Below, piece by piece: positions 37,629-46,193 of a stretch of DNA of 64,000 bases; positions within the stretch are counted from its first letter, which is position 1, and every line of letters starts with the position of its first letter. The notes below the pieces were generated by a model, which was given only the letters and a program-made list of their open reading frames with translations, was not told the origin of the DNA and ran no database searches. This stretch comes from JAGIBJ01 sp032119595 (lineage in GTDB: Bacteria > Actinomycetota > Thermoleophilia > Solirubrobacterales > Solirubrobacteraceae). Location of the stretch: positions 1 through 64,000 of the forward strand of contig JAUMBQ010000006.1 in NCBI GenBank assembly GCA_032119595.1. The letters are read 5' to 3'. A program made the translations under genes and the position numbers.

Positions 37629-39681
37629 CCGCCGCACGGTACATCGCGAGCCGGTTCTTGCCTGCACCCTTGGCGCGATACATCGCGTGATCGGCGTAGA
37701 CGAGGGCTTCGTCGGCGGTGATCGCGTCGTCGAGCGGGACGACACCGATGGAGACCGTCACCGGGCTGTCCGTCGCAAAGGGCGCCGAGGCCGCGGCGAC
37801 CGCCGCCACGAGCCCTTCGGCGACAACCTGGGCCTGGTCGGCGTTCTCTCCCGGCAGGATCACCGCGAACTCGTCGCCACCCAGCCGCGCCACCACGTCC
37901 GTCTTGCGCAACCGCTCAGACAGCGCGCCGGCCACGCCGACGAGCAGCGCGTCGCCGACGGCGTGACCGTGGTGGTCGTTGACCGCCTTGAAGCCATCAA
38001 GGTCGAGCATCATCAGTGCACCGCCGGTGCCGTACCGCCGTGCGCGCGCGAGTTGAAGATCGAGTTCGCGCTCGAGCCCTCGCCGGTTCACGAGTCCGGT
38101 GAGCGGATCGTGATGCGCCATGTGCTTGAGCCGCTGTTCGTACCGACGGCGCTCGCTCACGTCCTGCACCTGCATCAGGATCTCGGCCGGCTTGCCGTCC
38201 TCATCGAGGATCAGCGTGATCCGCCCCTCCGCCCAGATCTCGTGGCCGTCCTTGTGGGCCATCCGGAACTGCATGGCGGCCGTATCAACCTCGCGAGCCA
38301 GGAGCGTCTGGAAGTGTTCCTTGGACTCCGCTTTGTCGGCGTCGGCAACGATCGTGTAAGGCGCGTGGGCGCACATTTCCTCGGCGGTGTAGCCGGTAAT
38401 CGCCGAGAACGCGTCGTTGACGCGCTCAAAGCGTCCATGCATGCCGATCACGCCGATACCGATCGGTGCCTGTTCGAAGGCGACGCGGAACTGCTCGTCG
38501 GCGAGGCGACGGCCGGTCTCCGCCTCGTGCCGCGCGGTGATGTCGATGCCGGTCGCAAGGTAGCCGCCCGGGCCGCCGTCATCACCGGCTTGGAGGGCAC
38601 CGCGCAGGGTCACCCAGCGCACTTCACCGGACGGACGCACGATCCGCGCATCCCGCTCGTAGGGCTCTCCCGTCGCGAAGGTGTGCTCCATCGCCGCACC
38701 GATCTCGGCTCGGTCGTCGGGATGAAGCACGTCAAGGTCAACAGACTCCGTCGGGACGTCCATGCCGATGCCCATGATGCGCCGGAACTCGGCGTTGAGG
38801 AAGGTCAGGTTGCCTGACGGGTCTCGGTGCGCGACCCCCACAGGGATCGAGACCGCCAGCGTGCGGAACATCTCTTCGCTCGACTGCAGCGCGGCCTCGG
38901 CCAGTCGCCGCTCGGTCACGTCGATCAGGGTGCCGTGGTACGACAGGACCGAGTCGTCGTCGTCTTCACGGCTGGCGATGCAGTCCACGACCACGCAACG
39001 CACCTCGCCTCCTGGCCGCACGATTCGGTGCTCAACGCCGGCGCCGTTCAGGAGCTGGACCTCGTCGGTCGAGGGGTCCACAACCCGGTCGCGGTCTGCT
39101 GGGTGAATGCTGCGCTGATACGCGGTGGCGATCGCCGCCGCGCCGGCATGCGGCACGCCCAGGATCTCAGCGAACCGCTCGTTGGCAAAGAGCCACCGGC
39201 CGTCGGCCGACATCTTGAAGACTCCGACGGGCAGCGCCTTGAGCAGGGCCTGAGACTCACGCTCGCTCTGTGCTTGGGCCCGTTGGGCGTTGAGTCGGTC
39301 GGTCACGTCCGTGACGGTGCCGAGGAATCCGAGCACGTCGCCGTCGGCGCTGCGGAGCGTCCGCGCGTGACCAGAGACCGACGAGATCGTGCCGTCGGGG
39401 CGCTGGTAGCGGAAGTCGTGCGCGAACTCCCGCCCCTCGACGGCCGAACTCATCCACGCGTACGTGACTCGCTCCCGATCCTCCGGGTGCACGGCGCTCG
39501 TCCAACCGTCGCCGTAGGCCTCCTCAGGCTGCAACCCGGTCAGTTCGCACCACTTGGGATTGACGGAGATGCATCGACCCCGCGCGTCGGTCTGAAAAAC
39601 CCCGACGGGGGACTGCGCCCATAGCGCGTCCAGATGCTCGTGCGTGGCGCCGCGACGAGCGAACGGACGTCGGATCCTCAT
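37534..39681 (-). CDS. Diguanylate cyclase with four PAS domains
   Basis: No Shine-Dalgarno decides the start; I use the ATG at 39679-39681 (a TTG at 39714 would add 11 residues). The 715-residue cytoplasmic protein has four PAS/PAC modules (about 15-135, 140-260, 265-385, 395-520) and a C-terminal GGDEF domain (about 530-690). The active site is intact, GGDEF at 601-605, and RKTD five residues earlier is the allosteric I-site (RxxD). It should make c-di-GMP from two GTP under control of PAS ligands, and be product-inhibited. No EAL or HD-GYP partner is in the window. The last 31 codons overlap the next gene in another frame. Confidence 0.92.
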   Translation of the reverse strand: MRIRRPFARRGATHEHLDALWAQSPVGVFQTDARGRCISVNPKWCELTGLQPEEAYGDGWTSAVHPEDRERVTYAWMSSAVEGREFAHDFRYQRPDGTISSVSGHARTLRSADGDVLGFLGTVTDVTDRLNAQRAQAQSERESQALLKALPVGVFKMSADGRWLFANERFAEILGVPHAGAAAIATAYQRSIHPADRDRVVDPSTDEVQLLNGAGVEHRIVRPGGEVRCVVVDCIASREDDDDSVLSYHGTLIDVTERRLAEAALQSSEEMFRTLAVSIPVGVAHRDPSGNLTFLNAEFRRIMGIGMDVPTESVDLDVLHPDDRAEIGAAMEHTFATGEPYERDARIVRPSGEVRWVTLRGALQAGDDGGPGGYLATGIDITARHEAETGRRLADEQFRVAFEQAPIGIGVIGMHGRFERVNDAFSAITGYTAEEMCAHAPYTIVADADKAESKEHFQTLLAREVDTAAMQFRMAHKDGHEIWAEGRITLILDEDGKPAEILMQVQDVSERRRYEQRLKHMAHHDPLTGLVNRRGLERELDLQLARARRYGTGGALMMLDLDGFKAVNDHHGHAVGDALLVGVAGALSERLRKTDVVARLGGDEFAVILPGENADQAQVVAEGLVAAVAAASAPFATDSPVTVSIGVVPLDDAITADEALVYADHAMYRAKGAGKNRLAMYRAADADPDSRDPVRPAPRGGSDLKRLPASGARAA

Positions 39682-39830
39682 GCACAGGTGATCGACACTG
39701 ATCAAGAGGACCAACCAGTAACTGGCCGGGTATACGAGATCCGCCGACGTGGCCAGGGGGCCTTCGGCAGAGGGCCTGCACGAAGACTGTCCAGTGCACG
39801 CCGGGAAACCGTCTAGGCTCGGGCCAGGTA

Positions 39831-40769
39831 ATGCGCATCGGCGTCGTCGATATCGGAACGAACTCCACCCGGTTGCTGATCGCGGAGATCGACGACCAGG
39901 GTCGCGTCAGCGAACTCGATCGTCGCTCGACGGTCACGCGGCTGGGTCGCGGCGTCGACGCGGACGCCCGCCTGGGCGAGTCCGCCATGCACGACACCTG
40001 GCAGGTCGTCGACGACTACCGAGCCCGCATGCAGGAGGTCGGCATCGACAAGGCCGTCGCCCTCATGACGAGCGCAGTCCGCGATGCGACCAACGGCACC
40101 GCCTTTGCCGAATCGATCCGCGACCGCCACGGCATCGCGCCGATGGTGCTCACGGGCGAGCAAGAGGCCAGGCTCACCTTCGCGGGTGCCACGACCGGCC
40201 TCAAAGAATCCGGCGCCGTGCTCGTCATCGACGTTGGCGGCGGCTCGACCGAGCTGGTGATCGGGCGCCAGGGGCGCGTGCATTTCCACACCTCGACCCA
40301 GCTCGGCGTGGTTCGCCAGGGCGAGCGATACCTCGAGCACGACCCGCCGACCGCTTCTGAACTCTCCGCGCTGGCCGCCGAGGCGAAAGCAATCATCGGC
40401 GCCTCCCTCCCGCGCGGCCTCGACCTTCCTTCGCTGCGCGGCATCGCCGTCGCCGGCACCGCTACCCAGGCTGCGGCGATCGAACTCGGACTCGTGCGGT
40501 ACGACCCGAGCCGTGTCCACGGCCACGTGCTCTCGCGCGCGACGCTGGCCTCCCAGCTCGACCACCTTCGCCAGCTCCCGCTCGAGGAACGCCAGCGCGT
40601 CCGCGGCGTCCATCCGGATCGCGCGCTCGTGATCGTCCCGGGTCTCACGATCCTGCTGGCCGCCATGGACGCGTTCCGCTTGCAGGAGGTCACCGTGTCC
40701 GAACACGACATCCTGCTCGGCGCCGCCCTCGGCCTCGCCAAGCCGACCGCGCCGGCCACCAGGCCGTAA
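39831..40769 (+). CDS. ppx: Exopolyphosphatase/guanosine pentaphosphatase (Ppx/GppA)
   Basis: The 312-residue protein is of the short actinobacterial Ppx type, lacking the C-terminal HD-like domain. It belongs to the ASKHA superfamily: phosphate-1 motif VVDIGTNSTRLLIAE (5-19), phosphate-2 motif VIDVGGGSTELVIG (about 134-147), and a conserved TGEQEA between them. It removes terminal phosphate from polyphosphate and possibly hydrolyses pppGpp. ATG at 39831 follows AGG and a TAGGCT hexamer (39814-39819). Convergent with the ThDP enzyme gene, with hairpins between. Confidence 0.92.
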   Translation: MRIGVVDIGTNSTRLLIAEIDDQGRVSELDRRSTVTRLGRGVDADARLGESAMHDTWQVVDDYRARMQEVGIDKAVALMTSAVRDATNGTAFAESIRDRHGIAPMVLTGEQEARLTFAGATTGLKESGAVLVIDVGGGSTELVIGRQGRVHFHTSTQLGVVRQGERYLEHDPPTASELSALAAEAKAIIGASLPRGLDLPSLRGIAVAGTATQAAAIELGLVRYDPSRVHGHVLSRATLASQLDHLRQLPLEERQRVRGVHPDRALVIVPGLTILLAAMDAFRLQEVTVSEHDILLGAALGLAKPTAPATRP

Positions 40770-40773
40770 GCGC

Positions 40774-40847
40774 GTCGCCGCCGAGCGGCGGCGACCAGCG
40801 CTGAGCGGCCATTTGGTGCTGCCCCGACAACACCAAACCGCCGCTCA
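40774..40847. terminator. Two hairpins between convergent genes
   Basis: GTCGCCGCC (40774-40782) pairs with GGCGGCGAC (40787-40795) over a 4-nt loop. A second, two-part stem pairs TGAGCGG (40802-40808) with CCGCTCA (40841-40847) and TTTGGTG (40812-40818) with CACCAAA (40831-40837). Together they separate ppx (+) from the ThDP enzyme gene (-). Confidence 0.7.
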
Positions 40848-40886
40848 CCCAGGGCGCGCCGCAGCGCGCACCCGCCGCGGACGGCG

Positions 40887-42515
40887 TCAGCCGAGGTTTG
40901 CCTTGCGCGGGTACTTCGTCGTTGGGTCCGTGAGCACGTTGAGGAGCGCCGGACCGGAACCTCCGAGCGCCTTCTCCAAGGCAGGCCGCAGGGCACTGGG
41001 CTCGCGGACGAGTTCGCCGTGGCCTCCAAGCGCCGTGACCAGCTGGTCGTAGCGCGTCTCTGGGATCAAGTCGGCGGCGAGGGAGTAGCCGTAGATGAAC
41101 TCCATCGGGTGCTTTTCCAACGCCCAGATGCCGTTGTTGCCCATCACGCCGACGACATGCACGCCGTGGCGCACGAGCGTGTCGTATTCGATGGCGCTGA
41201 AGCCGAACGCGCCGTCGCCATAAAGGATCACGACCTCGCGATCCGGATGGGCAAGTTTGGCGGCGAGCGCGTACCCAGGGCCAGCGCCGAGGCAACCGAA
41301 CGGGCCCGGGTCGAGCCAGGTGCCGGGCTCGTAGCGATCGAGGACCTGCCCGGCGTAGGAGGCAAAATCGCCGCCGTCGCAGATCACGATCGCGTCGCGA
41401 CCGAGCACGTCGACGAGGTCGCCGTAGATCCGCATCGGGTGCAGCGGCACCTGGTCGCTGGTCAGCTCGGCGCGCTGCGCCTCACGGGCCGTCGTCTCGG
41501 CCTCACGCAGGGCCGCGAGGTTGGCGGCGTCGTGGCCGCTTGCGCCAGCCATCGCTGCGGCCAGCGAATCGAGCGCGGCGGCGATGTCGCCCACGAGCGC
41601 GACGTCCGCGGCGCGCGGCGGCTTGGCATCAAAGGGCGCGCGCTGAAGCGTGATGATCGTCGTCTCCGGCCCGAACGAGCCGCCGAAGCCGAGCCGGAAG
41701 TCCATCGGCACACCGACGACCAGGGCCACGTCGGCGCCTTTGAGCGCCTGCGAACGCACCCGCGAGAACGCGAGATCGTGGTCGGCCGGAATGCAGCCGC
41801 GCGCCTGGCCGTTCGTGAAGACCGGCGTCCGCAGGGCCTCCGCGAACGCGACGAGCTGCGTCTCGGCGTGGCCCCAGTAGAGGTCGGTACCCGCCATCAC
41901 GACCGGCCGCTCGGCGGCGCGAAGCAGCGCGATGGCCCGTTCCAGATCGGCGCCGTCGACCGGCGACTCTGCCGGCAGGGGCGCGGGCGCCGCCGTGCCC
42001 GGCTCGGCCTCCATGAAGACGTGATCGAGCGAGATGTCGAGGAACGCCGGGCCGCCGGGCGGGCCCTGCGCGGCGGCGAACGCTGCATCGAGCGATGGCT
42101 GGATGTCGGCCGGGCCTTCAGCGGTGTGTGCGTATCGGGTGAGGGGCGCGACGAACGGAAGGTGATCGATTTCCTGGAGTGACCCCTGACCCCAACGCAT
42201 CGCGGGGGCGCGGCCACCGATCACGACCATCGGGCTGCGATTCGTGAGCGCCGAGCCCATCGCGCTCATGCCGTTCGTGACCCCGGGGCCAGCCGTCAGC
42301 GCGGCGACCCCTGGGGTGCGCGTGACCTTGGCCCAGCCCTCAGCCGCGAACGCGGCCGTCTGCTCGTGGCGGACGTCGATGAGTGAAAGGCCTTCACTCT
42401 TGATTCCGTCATACAGCGAGAAGAGATGCCCGCCGGAGAGCGTGAAGACCGTCTTGGCTCCATTCGCCGCCAAACGGGCCGCTGCAAGACGGCCCCCGTG
42501 CTGAATGTTCGACAT
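40887..42515 (-). CDS. Thiamine-diphosphate enzyme, acetolactate synthase-like
   Basis: I use the second of two adjacent ATGs (42513-42515) because GGAG then lies 5 nt upstream. The 542-residue protein has the full three-domain ThDP architecture: N-terminal PYR domain with catalytic Glu51 in RHEQTAAFAAEG, a central domain and a C-terminal PP domain with the GDGAFGFSAIEYDTLVRHG motif that binds Mg-ThDP (about 435-455). It differs from true IlvB, and no ilvN follows, so it may be a 2-hydroxyacyl-CoA lyase, oxalyl-CoA decarboxylase-like or other carboligase. It is divergent from an HxlR regulator that probably controls it. Confidence 0.85.
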   Translation of the reverse strand: MSNIQHGGRLAAARLAANGAKTVFTLSGGHLFSLYDGIKSEGLSLIDVRHEQTAAFAAEGWAKVTRTPGVAALTAGPGVTNGMSAMGSALTNRSPMVVIGGRAPAMRWGQGSLQEIDHLPFVAPLTRYAHTAEGPADIQPSLDAAFAAAQGPPGGPAFLDISLDHVFMEAEPGTAAPAPLPAESPVDGADLERAIALLRAAERPVVMAGTDLYWGHAETQLVAFAEALRTPVFTNGQARGCIPADHDLAFSRVRSQALKGADVALVVGVPMDFRLGFGGSFGPETTIITLQRAPFDAKPPRAADVALVGDIAAALDSLAAAMAGASGHDAANLAALREAETTAREAQRAELTSDQVPLHPMRIYGDLVDVLGRDAIVICDGGDFASYAGQVLDRYEPGTWLDPGPFGCLGAGPGYALAAKLAHPDREVVILYGDGAFGFSAIEYDTLVRHGVHVVGVMGNNGIWALEKHPMEFIYGYSLAADLIPETRYDQLVTALGGHGELVREPSALRPALEKALGGSGPALLNVLTDPTTKYPRKANLG

Positions 42516-42567
42516 CATTTCTCCGGTTTCGCGCGTTTGCGTCCCCTGAAGGGGGGATATTCGTCCA

Positions 42568-42605
42568 ACGTTTGGCCTGGAAAGCCGTATTTGACCACCA
42601 AACGT
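42568..42605. promoter_or_regulatory. Inverted repeat between ThDP enzyme and HxlR genes
   Basis: ACGTTTGG (42568-42575) and CCAAACGT (42598-42605) are perfect 8-bp arms 22 nt apart. A second pair CACCAT/ATGGTG (42611-42616, 42631-42636) lies beside it. The 195-bp divergent gap is AT-richer than the genes. HxlR-type regulators often control a divergent neighbour, so this is a good operator candidate. Confidence 0.45.
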
Positions 42606-42710
42606 CGTGTCACCATGAGCTTGGCACGTTATGGTGGCCTGAAGTTCGTGCGAGACCTACCAAGGTGGCCTCGCCGTTCATCGCCATTCGCTCTTGGGGA
42701 GGAGCTCACG

Positions 42711-43388
42711 GTGACCGCGCTAAACAGCAAAAGACATCCGTACAATCAGTGGAGCCCAGATGCCCGCGCGCTAGATCGCGTCGGGGATAAGTGGACTCTG
42801 CTCATCATTCGAGACCTGGCCGATGGGCCACGCCGTTTCGTCGACCTGCAGCGAACGCTGCCGGGGATCTCGACGGAGCAGCTCCGATCTCGACTCAATC
42901 GCATGGTCGACGATGAGCTGCTCACGCGCAGCCGGTACCGAGAGGTGCCGCCACGGGTTGATTACGAGCTCACCGAGGAGGCCCGCGCACTGCTGCCGGC
43001 CATCGCGGCGATCGCGCGCTGGGGCTACCAGCACGCGTGGGGCGAAGCGCTCTCGGGCGAGCACGTCGACATCGGCGCAATCCTGCGCGCGACCGTTGGC
43101 GGCATCGTGACCGAGCGCACCGGCGAGATCGACTGCGTGATTCTCAACGAGACGCACGGCGAGACGCGTTGGCGCATCGCACTGACGGAGGGCAGCGGGC
43201 GACTCATCCGCGACCTGGATGCGGAGCCGGCCAGCGCGCTGATCGGCGACGAAGACGCCTGGCGCGCCGCGCTCGGTCCGGCCGCCAAGCACGACGCCCT
43301 GCAGATCGCCGGTGATCGCGAGCTCGCGATCGAGGTGCTCGAGCAGGTCTCTGTCGGCGGCCCCGTCGAGGCCAAAGCCACCACGTAG
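42711..43388 (+). CDS. HxlR-family regulator with SCP2-like C-terminal domain
   Basis: GTG at 42711 has GGAGGAG 7 nt upstream; the longer frame to 42426 lies over the divergent promoter. The 225 residues have an HxlR winged helix (about 10-105: RVGDKWTLLIIRDLADGPRRF, ISTEQLRSRLNRMVDDELL) and an SCP2-like C-terminal domain (about 120-225) that could bind a hydrophobic ligand. Similar tail in the tandem regulator at 3691-4722. Probably represses or activates the divergent ThDP enzyme gene and itself. A perfect 18-bp hairpin follows the stop. Confidence 0.88.
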   Translation: MTALNSKRHPYNQWSPDARALDRVGDKWTLLIIRDLADGPRRFVDLQRTLPGISTEQLRSRLNRMVDDELLTRSRYREVPPRVDYELTEEARALLPAIAAIARWGYQHAWGEALSGEHVDIGAILRATVGGIVTERTGEIDCVILNETHGETRWRIALTEGSGRLIRDLDAEPASALIGDEDAWRAALGPAAKHDALQIAGDRELAIEVLEQVSVGGPVEAKATT

Positions 43389-43415
43389 GCACGGCCGCGT
43401 CCATCGGACGACCTT

Positions 43416-43460
43416 CAAAAGCACTCCTGCCGCAACTTTTTCGCGGCAGGAGTGCTTTTG
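43416..43460 (+). terminator. Strong terminator, also overlapping the next gene's ribosome binding site
   Basis: CAAAAGCACTCCTGCCGC (43416-43433) pairs perfectly over 18 bp with GCGGCAGGAGTGCTTTTG (43443-43460); the loop contains five T and the 3' arm ends in TTTT. It ends the HxlR transcript. The only AGGAG before the GTG at 43466 lies inside its 3' arm (43448-43452). Confidence 0.85.
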
Positions 43461-43465
43461 CGTTC

Positions 43466-44440
43466 GTGCGTCGTTCCGCTCTTGCCTGGGTCCTCTCACT
43501 GATCGCGGCCGCCGCGCTCAGCATCGCGGTGCCCTCCACCGGATCGGCCGCGACCAGCACGGTCCGGTTCGGCATCGGCGATCAGCACCCCGCGATGTTC
43601 AACGATGCACGATGGTCGTCGATGGGGCTCAGGATCACGCGGTACTTCATCCCGTGGGACGCCGCTGGCGACGACTACGAACTTCAGCGCGCCCTGAACT
43701 TCGTCCGCGCTGCGAGAGCAGGCGACGTCGAAGTCCTGCTTCACGTGACCGGGCGCATCGTCGACGGCACCCGGGAGCCGCTCCCCTCCCGCGCTGCGTA
43801 CGGCCGCCAGATCACGAAGCTCATCGCGATCTTCCGGCCCCTCGGCGTGCGGACTTGGGGCGTCTGGAACGAGGAGAACCACCCCACCCAGCCGACCTTC
43901 GGCCGCCCGGACCGCGCCGCGCAATTCTTCCTTGAGATGACCGCACGATGCCGCGGCTGCACCGTCGTCGCGCTCGACTTGCTCACGCAAGGCGGGATTC
44001 GTTCGGTCGGCGTCGCCAGCTACCGCGGCTACACCCGCCGCTTCTTTGCGGCCCTGGGCCGCAAGGCGTCACTCGTGAAGGTGATCGGCCTGCACAATTA
44101 CGGCGACCTGACCGTCTCCAAAGGCGCCGTCCTCTCACGCGATCTCATCACCTACGCCAAGCGATTTTCCCCTCGTGCCCGGTTCTGGATCACGGAGAGC
44201 GGCGGGATCGCGTCCAACCGCAGCCGCGTGTGCAGCGAGAGTCGCCAGGTCACCGGCACGACGCGGATGTTCAGCCACGCCGCAGCCCTGGCCAAGGACG
44301 GCGTCGATCGGCTCTACATGTACAACTGGACGGCCGAACAGTGCCGCGACCTGCATGACTCCGGCCTGGTCCGGGAGGACGGCTCTGCGCGCCCAGCGCT
44401 CGCCGTCGTGCAAGAAGGCTCGCTGCGCTTCTCTCGCTAG
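43466..44440 (+). CDS. Secreted clan GH-A-like (beta/alpha)8 protein, copy 2
   Basis: GTG start at 43466; 324 residues. Signal peptide with cleavage near residue 28 (TGSA-ATS). WGVWNEENHP (131-140) gives acid/base Glu136 and FWITESGG (240-247) gives nucleophile Glu244. GIGDQHPAMF, TRYFIPWD, IGLHNYGD and YMYNWTAEQC align with the copy at 35500-36462 throughout, so they are paralogues on opposite strands 7 kb apart. Unlike copy 1, it is Arg- rather than Lys-rich and has extra Cys. Probably an extracellular glycosidase; substrate unknown. Confidence 0.78.
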   Translation: MRRSALAWVLSLIAAAALSIAVPSTGSAATSTVRFGIGDQHPAMFNDARWSSMGLRITRYFIPWDAAGDDYELQRALNFVRAARAGDVEVLLHVTGRIVDGTREPLPSRAAYGRQITKLIAIFRPLGVRTWGVWNEENHPTQPTFGRPDRAAQFFLEMTARCRGCTVVALDLLTQGGIRSVGVASYRGYTRRFFAALGRKASLVKVIGLHNYGDLTVSKGAVLSRDLITYAKRFSPRARFWITESGGIASNRSRVCSESRQVTGTTRMFSHAAALAKDGVDRLYMYNWTAEQCRDLHDSGLVREDGSARPALAVVQEGSLRFSR

Positions 44441-44599
44441 CGCCGCAGCACGCCTTCACGCGCGAGGGCCCGGTTACGCAACCGCCCACGCGTCCGCCTT
44501 TGTTCAGCAGCGCGCAACTTCCCGGCGTACCCTGGGTTTGAGAGGAAGACGCGCTCAGGATCGGCTTCGCCGCTGCAGCCTGCGCCCTCGATTTCGCCG

Positions 44600-46162
44600 A
44601 TGAACACCCCTGACACCACACTCACTGGCCCCGGCACCGCACGCGGCGGCCGTGCCTCCTCCGCGCTTCTCAAGCTGCAGGCCGATGAGCGGCTCGTCGC
44701 GCATGTGCGCCGCGGCAACGAGGCGGCTTTTGAGGTGCTCGTGTCGCGGTATCGCGTCCGCCTGCTGGCGTTCTGCGGCCACATGCTCGGCTCGGGCGCG
44801 CGGCGCGACGCCGAGGACGTGCTCCAAGAGGTCTTCGCCTCGGCATACCGCGCGATGCTCGGCGACACACGCCCGATCAACGTTCGCCCGTGGCTCTACC
44901 GCATCGCGCGCAACCGGTGCCTCAACCACCTTCGTCGCGACCCGATGCCGAGCATCGAGGGCATGGAACTCACGGTGGTCGACGAGCGGATCGGTACCGC
45001 CGAGACGGTCCACCAACGCGCCGAGGTTCGCCAGCTCCTCTCGGACATTCAAAACCTGCCGGAGACGCAGCGCACGGCGATCTTGCTGCGCGAGATCGAC
45101 GACCTCTCTTACGAGCAGATCGCGATGGCGATGGACAACACGGTTGCGGCCGTCAAGTCGTTGCTCGTGCGTGCGCGCGTCGGCCTCGCCGAGGCTGCAG
45201 AGTCGCGACGGCTGTCGTGCGACGAGGTTCGCTTCGAGCTCGGCCAGCACGCCGAGGGACTCGTCGACAAGCTCACGCCGCCGACGCGCCGCCACCTCAA
45301 GGACTGCAAGAGCTGTTCCGCCTTCCAGCAGGACCTCAAAGACACCAACAAGGCACTCGCGATGCTGGCGCCCGCGTTCGGGCTTGTCTTGCTCTTCAAG
45401 TCGGTCCTCGCAGGGCACGCCGGCACCGGTGCGGCTGGCGGAGCCGGCGCTGCTGGCGCCGCGTCGGCCGCAGGCGGTGGCCTCATCTCTATCGGCGGTG
45501 TCCTGTCGGCCAAGACGATGACCGGGCTCGCCGCTGCGATCGCGGTCACGGGAGCAGCCGTCGAGGTCAAGCACGTCGCTGCGCCGCAACGGCCGGTCGC
45601 CGTCACGCAGCAGGCCTCGGCAACCAAGCCGGTCGCCGTTCCCAGCGCGCCTGCCACCAACCCGACCGGCGGCGTCGCGCTTCCAACGGCCGACTCGGCG
45701 CCGGCAACGGCGGACAAGCCAAAGGCCACCACCGCTCAGGCTCGCGCAGCGCGGGACGCCGCGAAGGCCACGACGCCGGACCCAACCACGGTCACGGTCG
45801 CGCTCGGCACGACGCCGAGCACCGAGCCGGCCGCCGCGTCAACGCCTGGGTCGACGCCCTCCACGTCGCCGACGGTCGAGACCCGGGAAGGGACCGCCGA
45901 ACTGCCCGACATCGAGGATCGCTCGGACGCGACGACGGTCCACCCGCCGGTGAAGCTCCCGGTGCCGGTCCCGCCTAGCCTGCGCCCGAAACCTTCCGAG
46001 CCATCTCCGCCGCCCACACCAGCGCCGGCTCCCGCGCCGGAACCGGCCGCGTCGCCGCCGCCGGTTCCGGTTCCGGTTCCGGTGGTTCCCGACCCGTCGA
46101 CACCGGTCAGCGATGTGCTCGAGCCGGTGACCGACGTGGTCGCGCCGACCTCCGGCGACTAG
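44600..46162 (+). CDS. ECF sigma factor fused to anti-sigma-like zinc domain, membrane segments and Pro-rich tail
   Basis: The 520 residues contain sigma region 2 (about 30-100, with DAEDVLQEVFASAYR) and region 4 (about 145-200, LPETQRTAILLREIDDLSYEQ) of an ECF sigma-70 factor. Then come SCDEV (Cys207) and RHLKDCKSC (His232, Cys236, Cys239), the H-x3-C-x2-C pattern of zinc anti-sigma domains. Hydrophobic segments at about 253-272 and 294-320 could span the membrane, and a Pro/Ala/Thr-rich tail of about 200 residues would lie outside. A sigma factor and its own inhibitor would thus be one membrane-tethered chain, to be released by proteolysis or a conformational change. By recall, ECF53-like fusions are comparable. 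No ribosome binding site is clear. Confidence 0.88.
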   Translation: MNTPDTTLTGPGTARGGRASSALLKLQADERLVAHVRRGNEAAFEVLVSRYRVRLLAFCGHMLGSGARRDAEDVLQEVFASAYRAMLGDTRPINVRPWLYRIARNRCLNHLRRDPMPSIEGMELTVVDERIGTAETVHQRAEVRQLLSDIQNLPETQRTAILLREIDDLSYEQIAMAMDNTVAAVKSLLVRARVGLAEAAESRRLSCDEVRFELGQHAEGLVDKLTPPTRRHLKDCKSCSAFQQDLKDTNKALAMLAPAFGLVLLFKSVLAGHAGTGAAGGAGAAGAASAAGGGLISIGGVLSAKTMTGLAAAIAVTGAAVEVKHVAAPQRPVAVTQQASATKPVAVPSAPATNPTGGVALPTADSAPATADKPKATTAQARAARDAAKATTPDPTTVTVALGTTPSTEPAAASTPGSTPSTSPTVETREGTAELPDIEDRSDATTVHPPVKLPVPVPPSLRPKPSEPSPPPTPAPAPAPEPAASPPPVPVPVPVVPDPSTPVSDVLEPVTDVVAPTSGD

Positions 46163-46193
46163 GCCCAGCCCAGCCGCCCGCGCCGCCTGGGAC

